From assembly GCF_002845985.1 (NCBI RefSeq), contig NZ_PDFK01000004.1, positions 1 to 64,000 of the forward strand: a DNA stretch of 64,000 nt, in the 5' to 3' direction. This document shows positions 52,133-61,075 of this stretch, piece by piece. The stretch comes from Lysinibacillus fusiformis (lineage in GTDB: Bacteria; Bacillota; Bacilli; Bacillales_A; Planococcaceae). The position numbers were made by a program, and so were the translations under genes. Below the pieces are notes generated by a model that saw nothing but the letters and a program-made list of their open reading frames with translations, did not search any database and was not told the DNA's origin. The first letter of the stretch is position 1; every line of letters begins with the position of its first letter.

Positions 52133-53687
52133 CATATACCATCTTCCCATCCACCACCGTACAAGCTACTTGTATATGTGGTAGTTGTTCAATATCTACA
52201 GTAAAAAGATCCTCCTGTAAAACCGTAAAATCGGCTGCATAGCCTGCTGCAATTTTGCCACGCTTATGTGACTGACCGATTATTTCGGCTGCTCCTACGG
52301 TATACAGATGGACGGCCTCAAACCGTGAAATTTTCTCCTGCGGATTATAGCCCTCATGGCTTTCGCCAATATTTCTTCTTGTGACAGCAGCGTAAATGCC
52401 TTGTAGCGGATTGGGAACCTCAATCGGGGCGTCACTGCCCCCTGCCACAATCAGCCCTCGGTCAAGAAGTGATTTTAAAGGATGTAAGCCTTGAGCGCGC
52501 GCCTCTCCAAGTCTCGATAACTCTGCTTGATATTCGCCCTGTACAAATTGCGGCTGCATATCTACCGCAACAGGTAAAGTAGCTAGTCTGGCTAATAGTT
52601 CATCATCAACTAAGCTACAGTGAATCACGCGATCAAACTGACCATCCTGCGGCGGATAGGCCGCAAAAACGTCTAAAATCGTTGCTATTGCTAAATCTCC
52701 AATCGTATGCACGGCCACAGTTTGTCCGTACTGACGAGCAAGCTGAACATAGGTTGTTAATTGCTCTGTTGTATGAATGAGCATCCCAGCATTGTTAGGG
52801 TCATCACTATACGGTTGACGTAGCGCCGCCGTGCGACCGCCAAAGGCTCCGTCAATAAAAATTTTCATAGCGCCAAACTCTAAAAATGGTGATGAGGCTA
52901 AATCCATTTTTGCGACCTCTTCAAAGACCGTATGATGCTGTAATAAATGAACTTTAAAGGATTGCTGTGCCTCCACGATTTTACGATAAGCCAGAATCGG
53001 TTGGCTTGGTGGTCCGTAATAGCTTAAGTCCTCAGAATGCCCTCCTACTAAACCATAGGTTTGGAGCGAGGCCACCGCTTTTGCCAAAGCATCCTCGATA
53101 TACGCAGGTGTAATATGCGGCATATGGTTGACAATTAAATACAATGCTGCGTCCTTTAGTACACCTGTGAGCTGACCGTCGACTTTGTCAATGACACCGC
53201 CCTCTGGTGAAGGTGTATCATTGGTAATGCCAGCAAAGGCAAGTGCCTTGGAATTCGCTAAAATTAAATGATGACAGCTCCGTTTAATGATTAAATAGGC
53301 TTCTCCAAGTGCATCCAGCTCCGCTAATGTCGGCAAAATCGGTTCATCAAATTGGTTTTCATTTAGCCCGATTGCAATGACCCATTCCTGTGCCGTAGCT
53401 TTGGACATTCGCTCTTGAAGCTTCTTCAGTAATGCCTCTTTACTTGTAATTGTGGAGACATCAATATGCTTGAGCTTTTCACCGTAACCAATAATATGTA
53501 AGTGACTATCGACAAAGCCTGGATACATTACATGTCCTTGTAAATGTTGGATAGAAGCAGCTAGTGGCGACAAGCTCTCCACTGAGCCTGTCGCCACAAT
53601 TTTTCCATCTTCTACAAGGACTGCTTCCACTGTTTCACCAACCTGAGCCATCGTGTAAATCTTGCCACCTGTCCATAATGTTGCCAA
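52113..53687 (-). CDS. YtcJ-like amidohydrolase
   Basis: About 524 residues of the amidohydrolase family 3. Metal motif GFVDSHLHIIGYG, later HTIGDLAI, and the C-terminal aspartate in GGSDAPIE. Substrate unknown. TTG at 53687 lies seven bases after GGAGG and fits best; the ATG at 53702 contains that box. Confidence 0.87.
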   Translation of the reverse strand: MATLWTGGKIYTMAQVGETVEAVLVEDGKIVATGSVESLSPLAASIQHLQGHVMYPGFVDSHLHIIGYGEKLKHIDVSTITSKEALLKKLQERMSKATAQEWVIAIGLNENQFDEPILPTLAELDALGEAYLIIKRSCHHLILANSKALAFAGITNDTPSPEGGVIDKVDGQLTGVLKDAALYLIVNHMPHITPAYIEDALAKAVASLQTYGLVGGHSEDLSYYGPPSQPILAYRKIVEAQQSFKVHLLQHHTVFEEVAKMDLASSPFLEFGAMKIFIDGAFGGRTAALRQPYSDDPNNAGMLIHTTEQLTTYVQLARQYGQTVAVHTIGDLAIATILDVFAAYPPQDGQFDRVIHCSLVDDELLARLATLPVAVDMQPQFVQGEYQAELSRLGEARAQGLHPLKSLLDRGLIVAGGSDAPIEVPNPLQGIYAAVTRRNIGESHEGYNPQEKISRFEAVHLYTVGAAEIIGQSHKRGKIAAGYAADFTVLQEDLFTVDIEQLPHIQVACTVVDGKMVYENRCEG

Positions 53688-53705
53688 AACAATTCCTCCC
53701 ATGTC

Positions 53706-54257
53706 CTATGCTGTTGCTTCAATTAAATGTGCGCTCTCTAAGCGACGACGGACAATGACACCAATCCACGCTGCAAGTACCGCTTTGACGATCCCCACTA
53801 CGATAAATGGTGCAACACCACCCATAAAGGCAGCTGTCCACGTGTATTCTGCTACAATTTTTAACCACACTGTTCCGAACGCTAATGTGATGATCATGCC
53901 AATAATATTCGCAATAATAGCGTGAACAAATGTAATACCAAATTGATCTAAGTATAAGCCCATAATAATCGCTGTGACAAGGAAACCGACGATATATCCG
54001 CCTGTTGGACCAACTAAAATCCCGAGTCCGCCTGACATCCCGCTAAATACAGGTAAACCTACTGCGCCTAATAGTATATAAAGCAGGACAGATATCGTCC
54101 CTAATCTTGTCCCTAAAATGGTTACGACAATTCCAACCGCTAAAGTTTGTCCTGTAATCGGAATAAGTGGTAGTGGAATCGTTACTTGTGCTAGAACGGC
54201 GATAATCGCTGCCCCAAATGCTGCTAACACGTATTGATATGTACTTCCTTTTTTCAA
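53706..54257 (-). CDS. bioY: biotin transporter substrate-binding subunit BioY
   Basis: About 183 residues, six spans. It shows the BioY pattern ITGQTLAV, LLYILLGAVGLPVF and GPTGGYIVGF. It imports biotin, alone or with ECF partners not found here. The start is TTG at 54257 with GGGGAGG nine bases before. A BirA operator and promoter lie just upstream, so it is repressed when biotin is ample. Confidence 0.93.
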   Translation of the reverse strand: MKKGSTYQYVLAAFGAAIIAVLAQVTIPLPLIPITGQTLAVGIVVTILGTRLGTISVLLYILLGAVGLPVFSGMSGGLGILVGPTGGYIVGFLVTAIIMGLYLDQFGITFVHAIIANIIGMIITLAFGTVWLKIVAEYTWTAAFMGGVAPFIVVGIVKAVLAAWIGVIVRRRLESAHLIEATA

Positions 54258-54278
54258 TGTAAAAAGCCTCCCCTTGTG

Positions 54279-54307
54279 CGTTAACCAATAATTAAAATAA
54301 GTTAACA
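54279..54307. promoter_or_regulatory. BirA operator of bioY
   Basis: Two GTTAAC half-sites (54280-54285 and 54301-54306) with 15 bp between, as TGTTAAC-N15-GTTAAC on the minus strand, match the BirA binding pattern of Bacilli. It overlaps the expected start of transcription. Confidence 0.88.
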
Positions 54308-54309
54308 CA

Positions 54310-54338
54310 AAGATAAAGCAAATAAAAACCGTTGTCAA
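54310..54338 (-). promoter_or_regulatory. bioY promoter
   Basis: On the minus strand TTGACA (54333-54338), a 17-bp spacer, then TATCTT (54310-54315). It starts transcription inside the BirA operator. Confidence 0.72.
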
Positions 54339-54354
54339 TCTATTTTCGAATAAA

Positions 54355-54390
54355 AAAGGAAATTGCTAGATTACAATAGTAATTTCCTTT
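54355..54390 (-). terminator. terminator upstream of bioY
   Basis: AAAGGAAATT and AATTTCCTTT form a ten-bp stem with a T-run on the minus strand, ending the zinc-ribbon gene. Confidence 0.8.
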
Positions 54391-54398
54391 CAAAATGA

Positions 54399-55061
54399 TT
54401 ACCATAAAGGTTCATTCATTGGATCTTTTTCTTGCAGCTTAAACACATATGGCGCAATTTGATGATGATAAAAGAACATGCCCACTAAAAAGAAAATAAG
54501 TCCGATAACAAAATGTTGGAAAACATGCTGCAGCATAATCAATAACGGCACTGGCATCGTCATCACACCACTGATTTGAATAGATTTTTTTGTGCGATAT
54601 TGTTTTTGTCCACAATGAGGGCACACAATTTCACCATTTTTGCGATACAACTTACGTGCATCTTTCTCAGACCAGCTCTCCCCACATTCAATACAAACAG
54701 GTAGGCCATATCCTTTTTTCACTAACAAACGCTTGACAATAAAAGTTGCTCCGATAAATATACCAAGCAATAACATGCCTCTTACGTAATCGGAGTCAAA
54801 AAGGGACCACCAGTGCCATGTATCTGATGATGTACTAGCTGCTTGCTGTCCTGTGGTACGCTGTTCCTTTTGCTGTGTCAAAATATAGCTAAAACCAATG
54901 ACGAAAACAGTAAAGGTTGCCAGCACGAGACGATATGTCCATTCCCCTCCTGTTTTACGTTGCCCTTGTCGTCGCGCTTTGTCAGCGATTAATTGCTTGC
55001 GCTGTTGTGAGAGCTTGACATCCTGTAGCTCCTTAAGCAAATCCTCTTTAAATTGATTCAT
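54399..55061 (-). CDS. membrane protein with zinc ribbon, sigma-factor partner
   Basis: About 220 residues from ATG 55061 (MNQFKEDLLKELQDV), seven bases after GAGGGG. The charged N-terminus of about 45 residues faces the cytosol; two spans, a zinc ribbon with CIECGES and CPHCGQK, then two further spans follow. It overlaps the ECF sigma gene by 14 bases, so it is probably its anti-sigma factor or regulator, though no ZAS motif is seen. Confidence 0.72.
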   Translation of the reverse strand: MNQFKEDLLKELQDVKLSQQRKQLIADKARRQGQRKTGGEWTYRLVLATFTVFVIGFSYILTQQKEQRTTGQQAASTSSDTWHWWSLFDSDYVRGMLLLGIFIGATFIVKRLLVKKGYGLPVCIECGESWSEKDARKLYRKNGEIVCPHCGQKQYRTKKSIQISGVMTMPVPLLIMLQHVFQHFVIGLIFFLVGMFFYHHQIAPYVFKLQEKDPMNEPLW

Positions 55062-55563
55062 GACGTAGCCCCTCCCAATCAAAGTCACCCATTGCTGCTG
55101 CCAGCTGTTTACGAGCTCGCTGTAGTCTTGTACGAATTGTTGCTTCTGGACAATGCACGAGCTGGGCAATTTCCACAGTCGTCATCTCCTCAAAATAATA
55201 CAAAATCAAGACCTCTCGATAGGCGACTGATAACGTAAACAATGCCTCCATTAGCTCTTTTTTGACGGATTTCTCTAGCATCTCCTTTTCAGGTGTAACC
55301 GTTGTCGTGCGCCCTGTAATCTTTTCAAACAGTGTCAGCCGTTTGCTTTTCCAACTCCGTAAATAATCATGACTTCGATTAACCGTCATTTTCACTAAAT
55401 ATGTACGCAATGATGCTTCCTGGCGAAACTGTTCCTGCTTTTGATAAAAGGCGATGAACACATCCTGCACAATGTCTTCTGCTGTCGTCTTATTTTTCAC
55501 ATATAGATAGGCGACCTTTAGCAAGTAATCACCATGCTCCTCGATTATCTGTTCAATATCCAT
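55048..55563 (-). CDS. ECF-family RNA polymerase sigma factor
   Basis: About 171 residues. Region 2 is seen in YLYVKNKTTAEDIVQDVFIA and region 4 in LPVAYREVLILYYFEEM-like sequence (here LSVAYREVLILYYFEEM) with IAQLVHCPEATIRTRLQRAR. ATG 55563 (MDIEQI) lies eight bases after AAGGTGA; ATG 55566 is an alternative. Cotranscribed with its downstream partner. Confidence 0.9.
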   Translation of the reverse strand: MDIEQIIEEHGDYLLKVAYLYVKNKTTAEDIVQDVFIAFYQKQEQFRQEASLRTYLVKMTVNRSHDYLRSWKSKRLTLFEKITGRTTTVTPEKEMLEKSVKKELMEALFTLSVAYREVLILYYFEEMTTVEIAQLVHCPEATIRTRLQRARKQLAAAMGDFDWEGLRHESI

Positions 55564-55633
55564 CATTGCTCTCACCTTCTTTCTACACTACTGACGGACG
55601 CCACTGCCATTACGATTCAATTTTCACAAAAAA

Positions 55634-55662
55634 AATCCGTAATTTTTTAATCATTACGGATT
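55634..55662 (-). terminator. terminator of the ABC unit
   Basis: AATCCGTAAT and ATTACGGATT make a ten-bp stem; TTTTTTTT follows on the minus strand. Confidence 0.85.
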
Positions 55663-55671
55663 CTCATCTAT

Positions 55672-56427
55672 TTAAATACCTATTTCTCGCATAGTAGCCA
55701 CTACTTTGGCCATTCTATCGTCTAAATCTATGCCTGTAAAGGTGGGCAATCGTAGCTCATTTACGATGGCTCCATCACACATAAAGAGAATACGCTCCGT
55801 TCTGGCAGCAATTTTTGGGTCATGTGTCACGAGCATGATTGTTGTGCCCTCGCTATTGATGACCGTGAATAAATCCATGATTTCCTGTGCAGACGTTGAA
55901 TTTAGAGCACCTGTTGGTTCATCTCCAAAAATCATTAGAGGATCGCTAATCAATGCACGACAGATGCCTGCTCGTTGCAATTGTCCGCCAGAAACTTGTG
56001 TCAAATCTCGCTTTGCTAAATCCGCAATCCCCATTTTTTCCATGATGGACAGCGCTTTGTCTGTTAAGATGCTCACATTTTTTCGTTGATCACGCATCGC
56101 AGGTAACAAAATATTATCAAGGATATTTAAGTTTTTTAGAAAGGTCGGCTGCTGAAACACAAAGCCCATTCTTGTTCTGCGCAAATCCGCAAGCTCATTG
56201 TCACGAAGTGAGGCTAAATCCATGCCATCAAAGATCACTTGCCCATGATCGATAGTGTCCATCCCACTAAGTGCATACAAGAGTGTCTATTTCCCACAGC
56301 CAGAGGGCCCCATAATGGCAACGAACTCCCCTTTATTTATTGTAACGGAAATATTCATTAACACATTATACTGTTCATCGCCGACCTGAAATGACTTTGC
56401 TATTTGCTTACCACTCACTAGTTTCAT
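55672..56427 (-). pseudogene. ABC transporter ATPase with amber codon in Walker A
   Basis: From ATG 56427 (nine bases after AAGGAG) the frame runs 46 codons to IMGPSGCGK, then TAG at 56287-56289 where the Walker A serine belongs, and continues unchanged (TLLYALSGMD, signature VSGGQLQRAG, Walker B LMIFGDEPTGALN, TLVTHDP-like LVTHDP) to 55672. Everything else is intact, the length is that of LolD/MacB-type ATPases. A single base change would explain it; it may be a mutation or a sequencing error. Restart at ATG 56280 would lack Walker A. Confidence 0.8.
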
Positions 56428-56433
56428 AAGGTT

Positions 56434-58752
56434 CTACTCCTTTATATGGTCCATCATTTTGACATGCCCCGCCCTGGACGTACTTATGAGTGTAGCTAGC
56501 AGAACAACGCTTGTGAGCGCTAATGGGCAAAAAACATAGGCCGCTAGAGGTTGAATCGTAAACTTAAATGAAGCCGCACCAAATGATGCGATAACCGTAC
56601 TTGTCACAAGCTCACCTAGCGTGTTGGCGAGGAACGTCCCCATTGTTATAGCCAATAGTAAAACAAACACGGCTCGAGCCGCATATTGTGTAGCGATATC
56701 TCTGTTGGTAAAGCCTAATGCCTTCATAATAGCGATAGATGTTTGATCCTTCGCCATTAGCATGTTCATAAATAACAGCGTGACGAGCAAACACAGCAAG
56801 AGGGCTATGGCAAGTGCTGCACGAGATGCTTTTTCAATGGCATGGATGGTCGTGCTAAAGGTTTGGTTGATATAATCATCAATGCCTGAGACCTTTGCAA
56901 AAGAAAATGTTTCTGCATATTCCTTTCGCTTCTCCTCGACCTGCGATGGCTTAGACATCGTTCCATAGATGACACTCCACATACTTTCTGTAGAATGGTC
57001 AAAGAAAGCTGCCTTTGCTGTCTTGCCACCATTCGTAATATCAGAATAAATGCCGCTAACAATCAAATCCTTCACTTCACCATGAATGATCAATGACATA
57101 GCATCGCCAACCTTTTTGTGAAGCTCTTCAGCATTTAGCACAGAAAGCGCGATTTCATTGTGGGCAATTGGCGCCCTGCCATGTGCATATTCTACTGGGA
57201 AGATTGTATGATCGCCCAGCTCTATTTTTAAGCTTGCTTCCGAGCCATCATCGGCCATTGTCGCGAACTTTTTTGTCGTCAACACACTATAATGCTCGAT
57301 TGCTTTGTCTTGTTCTAATGTCTTAATGACAGCTGCCACCTGCTGGGCAGTTTGCTTGCTTTGTGGGACATCTATTCGAATATCACTATTGCCAATGCCC
57401 ATATACGTCATAAAGCTTTTGGCGGCAATCGTATTGTGTAAATTATGAGGTACGATGATGATAAATGTTGCCAGGAGTAAGACGGCCAGCATAGTGGCAT
57501 ACAGCCTTTTCCGTGACAGGACATCCTTCACCCCAAGAAAGAGATTAATGGGAAGTCTTTTATTTGAGCTGAGGTTCAACCATTTTGTATGCTGTGTTTT
57601 TCCTTGTGTTGTACCAAAACGCAACGCCTGAGTGGCTGATAGCTTGCGAAATTGTTTCAGAACAGATTGTACATAGCCCATTATCACGATAAATACGAGC
57701 AATAGCCCGATGAAGGTGAACAGCCAAATCAGTGAGGTATTGCCCGTTTCCCCCATGAACAAACGGATATTTTCAAGTAGCCTATTTCGAAGCAAGAAAG
57801 AGCTAGCAAACCCTAGCATACAGCCTATTACCGTGATCACAGCATATTTGGCAAAATACATCTTTTGAATATCCGCAACTCGAATGCCAATCGCTTTCAT
57901 GACACCAATTTCGCGATAATCCTCTTCCATCTTCGTGAGTAATGTAAAACGAATACACATAAAAGCAATGAATACTACAAGAAGGCTGATTAATAAAATG
58001 ACAGCAATCATTAGCCCATCCGATAGTGCATTTAGCATTTTGAAGAGCGGCAACGTAATGGATGGTCCATTCGCTTCTAACCCTGCACGTGTGTAGGCTT
58101 CTTCAAAATCCTTTAATTCAGCCAAATCGTTTAACCGAAATTCAATCAAATATTCAACCGTGCCCGCTCCCTGGATGGCTGCATAGTCCTGTTCACTGAC
58201 AAGAAAGCGTTTTGAAGAGGCCAGCATAGCATTCATTTGTGAATCTCGTAAAAATCCTGCAATCGTCAAGTGCTTATCTTGAACAATCACGGTGTCACCC
58301 AGTTTAGCTGTCCCATCCTTCCAATAGCCTATTGGCACATAAATATCGCCATTCGCCACTTCAATTACATGACCATCCAGGTCCAGTAAATAATCGAATT
58401 TCTCACTTTGCGTACTAAAGCCATTGTCCTGTACACTATGCGCTAGTGTGGTGCCAGCAATATGGATCTTGGCACCATCTACATTGAGAAATTCATTGAC
58501 CTGAAATTCGTCTACATGTTCATCACGTTCCGCAAACTCAGTGAGTCGTGCTTGATCAATTTTGCCTGCATGCATCTGTAGAAAATGAGACGTTTCTGCT
58601 TGCTCCATCATCGTTTCCATCGCACTTGTTAAATGGACAATGAGCATTGCCGAGAGCGTGACAAGCATAGCAGCAGCTGCCACAAACAGTATCGTGATAC
58701 CTGCTATAAGCTTGCTCTTTGCCATATCGTTTCGCACAAATTTCCAATACAT
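56434..58752 (-). CDS. FtsX/MacB-like ABC permease
   Basis: 772 residues with two FtsX-like domains: an N-terminal span, a large extracellular portion, three spans near 240-370, one near 420, a second soluble part, and three final spans. It forms a unit with the ATPase, 6 bp downstream. Such pairs export lipoproteins, peptides or antibiotics, or signal; substrate unknown. GAGGTGA before the ATG. Confidence 0.88.
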   Translation of the reverse strand: MYWKFVRNDMAKSKLIAGITILFVAAAAMLVTLSAMLIVHLTSAMETMMEQAETSHFLQMHAGKIDQARLTEFAERDEHVDEFQVNEFLNVDGAKIHIAGTTLAHSVQDNGFSTQSEKFDYLLDLDGHVIEVANGDIYVPIGYWKDGTAKLGDTVIVQDKHLTIAGFLRDSQMNAMLASSKRFLVSEQDYAAIQGAGTVEYLIEFRLNDLAELKDFEEAYTRAGLEANGPSITLPLFKMLNALSDGLMIAVILLISLLVVFIAFMCIRFTLLTKMEEDYREIGVMKAIGIRVADIQKMYFAKYAVITVIGCMLGFASSFLLRNRLLENIRLFMGETGNTSLIWLFTFIGLLLVFIVIMGYVQSVLKQFRKLSATQALRFGTTQGKTQHTKWLNLSSNKRLPINLFLGVKDVLSRKRLYATMLAVLLLATFIIIVPHNLHNTIAAKSFMTYMGIGNSDIRIDVPQSKQTAQQVAAVIKTLEQDKAIEHYSVLTTKKFATMADDGSEASLKIELGDHTIFPVEYAHGRAPIAHNEIALSVLNAEELHKKVGDAMSLIIHGEVKDLIVSGIYSDITNGGKTAKAAFFDHSTESMWSVIYGTMSKPSQVEEKRKEYAETFSFAKVSGIDDYINQTFSTTIHAIEKASRAALAIALLLCLLVTLLFMNMLMAKDQTSIAIMKALGFTNRDIATQYAARAVFVLLLAITMGTFLANTLGELVTSTVIASFGAASFKFTIQPLAAYVFCPLALTSVVLLATLISTSRAGHVKMMDHIKE

Positions 58753-58811
58753 AGGTCACCTCTTTGGAAGTTTTTAACTACCGTCAAACCCAATAAGACC
58801 CTCATTCGTAT

Positions 58812-59462
58812 TTATGTCGTACTACCTTCGCCATCCTTGCCAAACATTTGCATCATATAGAGCAAACTACCATTTTCCACTCCAAGCATTCGTTCAACAT
58901 TAAAGATAAATGCTGGAATGCGTGCCGCTCGTTCTTCATCTGTCATCAGCACTAAATCATCATCGAATACAGCATTGGTATAGGCGATAATCATTTCCAT
59001 ACACTCATATGGATAGGGAGTATGATAAACGCCCTGTTCAATACCATCACGAATAATGGCCGTAAGGATTGGTGGCACTTGATTCATCACCACCTGCTGT
59101 ATTTTTCGATGCATTAATGCATTTTGTGGCTTATGCACATGCTCCATAATCTCCTGACCACCATTTTCATGCTGTATGTTTAATGCCATCACAACACGTA
59201 GAATGCGCTCATTCACAGCAATGCTTTTGTCTTCTGCAATCGCTCTTGCCTTTGCAAGCATCGTACTTGTATAACGCTCAATGAGGGCATCCATAATATC
59301 TTCCTTAGACTTAAAGTGATAATAAAGCGTGCCCCGTGCAATGCCCACTTTTTCAAGAATATTGCTGGTGCTAGTACCGTCAAACCCCTTCTGTGTAAAT
59401 AATTCGTCTGCTGCATCTAATATTTCATTGCGACGCTCTTCCGCCTTCTTCATTTCCCTCAT
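58812..59462 (-). CDS. TetR-family regulator
   Basis: About 216 residues. The N-terminal HTH is FTQKGFDGTSTSNILEKVG followed by ARGTLYYHFKSKEDIM, a textbook TetR domain. It precedes the permease and ATPase on the same strand and most likely represses them. ATG 59462 follows AGGGG by eight bases. Confidence 0.9.
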   Translation of the reverse strand: MREMKKAEERRNEILDAADELFTQKGFDGTSTSNILEKVGIARGTLYYHFKSKEDIMDALIERYTSTMLAKARAIAEDKSIAVNERILRVVMALNIQHENGGQEIMEHVHKPQNALMHRKIQQVVMNQVPPILTAIIRDGIEQGVYHTPYPYECMEMIIAYTNAVFDDDLVLMTDEERAARIPAFIFNVERMLGVENGSLLYMMQMFGKDGEGSTT

Positions 59463-59552
59463 AATCACAACCCCTTACATTTGACCGACTGCCTGTCGAT
59501 ATATCTTTCCTTTATCGTATCATAGGACGGCTATTACTGGCAATAATTCCTA

Positions 59553-59583
59553 CAAAAAAAAGAATCTGCATGAAGCAGACTCT
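59553..59583 (-). terminator. terminator of the XRE gene
   Basis: AGA-A-TCTGC and GCAGA-C-TCT stem at 59561-59583 followed by eight T on the minus strand; it overlaps the stop codon region. Confidence 0.75.
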
Positions 59584-59804
59584 TATTTTTGCGTGTCCTC
59601 GTTCTTTCGATATTCCAAAATATCGCCAGGCTGACAATTCAATGCCTCACAAATGGCCTCTAATGTTGAAAAACGGATGGCTTTGGCCTTGCCGTTTTTT
59701 AAAATAGAAAGGTTTGCCATCGTGATGCCCACTTTTTCTGAAAGCTCTGTTACGCTCATTTTTCGTTTTGCCAGCATTACATCAATATTGATGATCATTG
59801 CCAT
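59583..59804 (-). CDS. YozG-like XRE regulator
   Basis: 73 residues, mostly one Cro/C1-type helix-turn-helix (KMSVTELSEKVGITMANLSI). It follows a DUF2975 membrane protein immediately; in Bacillus subtilis the same pair is yoaS-yozG. ATG 59804 after GAGGTGA. Probably controls its own unit. Confidence 0.85.
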   Translation of the reverse strand: MAMIINIDVMLAKRKMSVTELSEKVGITMANLSILKNGKAKAIRFSTLEAICEALNCQPGDILEYRKNEDTQK

Positions 59805-59814
59805 AGTATTCACC

Positions 59815-60285
59815 TCAAACCGTTAAATCGTTTTCTGATTTGATATCGATGGCATTTTTTAGAAGCTTTTGCAGCACAGCAGCAAAGACTGCCACGACAA
59901 AGGAAGCAAAAATAATAACCATTCCGATAATAATAAGACCAGGGGCATCATCTACTTCCGCCACATAGTATATCAGTGGCATGCCTACCACGTATACACC
60001 ACTAATGATAATTGCACAATATTTAATATTGATTAAAGCTTTCACAGATCGTTCTGAAAACGCAATATTTTGATCGATATAGCTTAGTAGTTTAATCGTC
60101 GTATACAGAGCAACAAAATAGGCGATGGCCGTTGCATAAACACCTAGTAAAGCAAAAATGGTTGTTTTCGGAAAATGCTGTGCTGCCCCTATCGCTACAC
60201 GAGGAACTACCAATAGACATAAGGCAAGAACCGGTATTCCCATTAGAAAAACAGCTATCTTTAAAAAGAGCGTTTCTCGTTTCAT
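59815..60285 (-). CDS. DUF2975 membrane protein (YoaS-like)
   Basis: About 156 residues, four spans, the layout of DUF2975. Always paired with an XRE regulator like the next gene. Start ATG 60285, seven bases after GAGGT. Function unknown, maybe signal sensing for the regulator. Confidence 0.82.
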   Translation of the reverse strand: MKRETLFLKIAVFLMGIPVLALCLLVVPRVAIGAAQHFPKTTIFALLGVYATAIAYFVALYTTIKLLSYIDQNIAFSERSVKALINIKYCAIIISGVYVVGMPLIYYVAEVDDAPGLIIIGMVIIFASFVVAVFAAVLQKLLKNAIDIKSENDLTV

Positions 60286-60473
60286 CTGACGCACCTCTTT
60301 TATTTATTCTCCTGTACAATTTATCATAATTTTTATCGTTTTTCAATAAATATTTATTCTGATTCAAGATGTATTTTTAACTGTTATTTGGTTTATTTTC
60401 CCTTTTATTGTGCTATAATCGATTCATCTTCTCAAGCTTTAAAAAATATCGCTGAAGACAAAGGAGGAATTCG

Positions 60474-61022
60474 ATGATTTACCGAGCAGCAGAAAAAACA
60501 ATGGAGACTGAGCGTTTATTACTCCGCCCTTTTACAGAAGCAGATGCACCTGAGGTAAGTGTTTTATGTAACAATTATGCCATTTACAAAAGCACACTGA
60601 ACGTACCTTATCCCTATACAATAGATTGTGCATTGTCATGGATAGCCACTCATCAACAAAACTTTGAGGAGAATCGCCTCTATGAATGGGCTATAACAGA
60701 CAAACTTAGTGGGCAATTATATGGGGCGATAGGGTTGTCCAATCAGCAACCACATCAAAGGGGCGAAATCGCCTATTGGATTGGGGAGCACTATTGGGGA
60801 AATGGCTATGGGACAGAAGCAACCCAAGCAATCATCGCCTTTGCGTTTCAAGAGAAAAAGTATCATCGTGTCTATGCTCAGTATTTTCAATCCAATCCTG
60901 CATCCGGCAAAATCATGGAGAAATGCGGGATGCATTATGAGGGAACCCTAAAACAGCATGTGTATAAAAATGGTGCTTTCGAAGATATTGTTTATTATGG
61001 CTTAATCAATCCAAACCATTAG
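60474..61022 (+). CDS. RimJ/RimL-type GNAT N-acetyltransferase
   Basis: 182 residues. Starts METERLLLRPFTEADAPEV, typical of the group, with EIAYWIGEHYWGNGYGTEA as motif A and GKIMEKCGMHYEGTLKQH at the end. GGAGG before the ATG. Single-gene unit. Confidence 0.88.
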   Translation: MIYRAAEKTMETERLLLRPFTEADAPEVSVLCNNYAIYKSTLNVPYPYTIDCALSWIATHQQNFEENRLYEWAITDKLSGQLYGAIGLSNQQPHQRGEIAYWIGEHYWGNGYGTEATQAIIAFAFQEKKYHRVYAQYFQSNPASGKIMEKCGMHYEGTLKQHVYKNGAFEDIVYYGLINPNH

Positions 61023-61075
61023 TTGACAACTTACACAAAAGAGGCACTTCCTATGCAGATATGCCTCTCCCTCGT

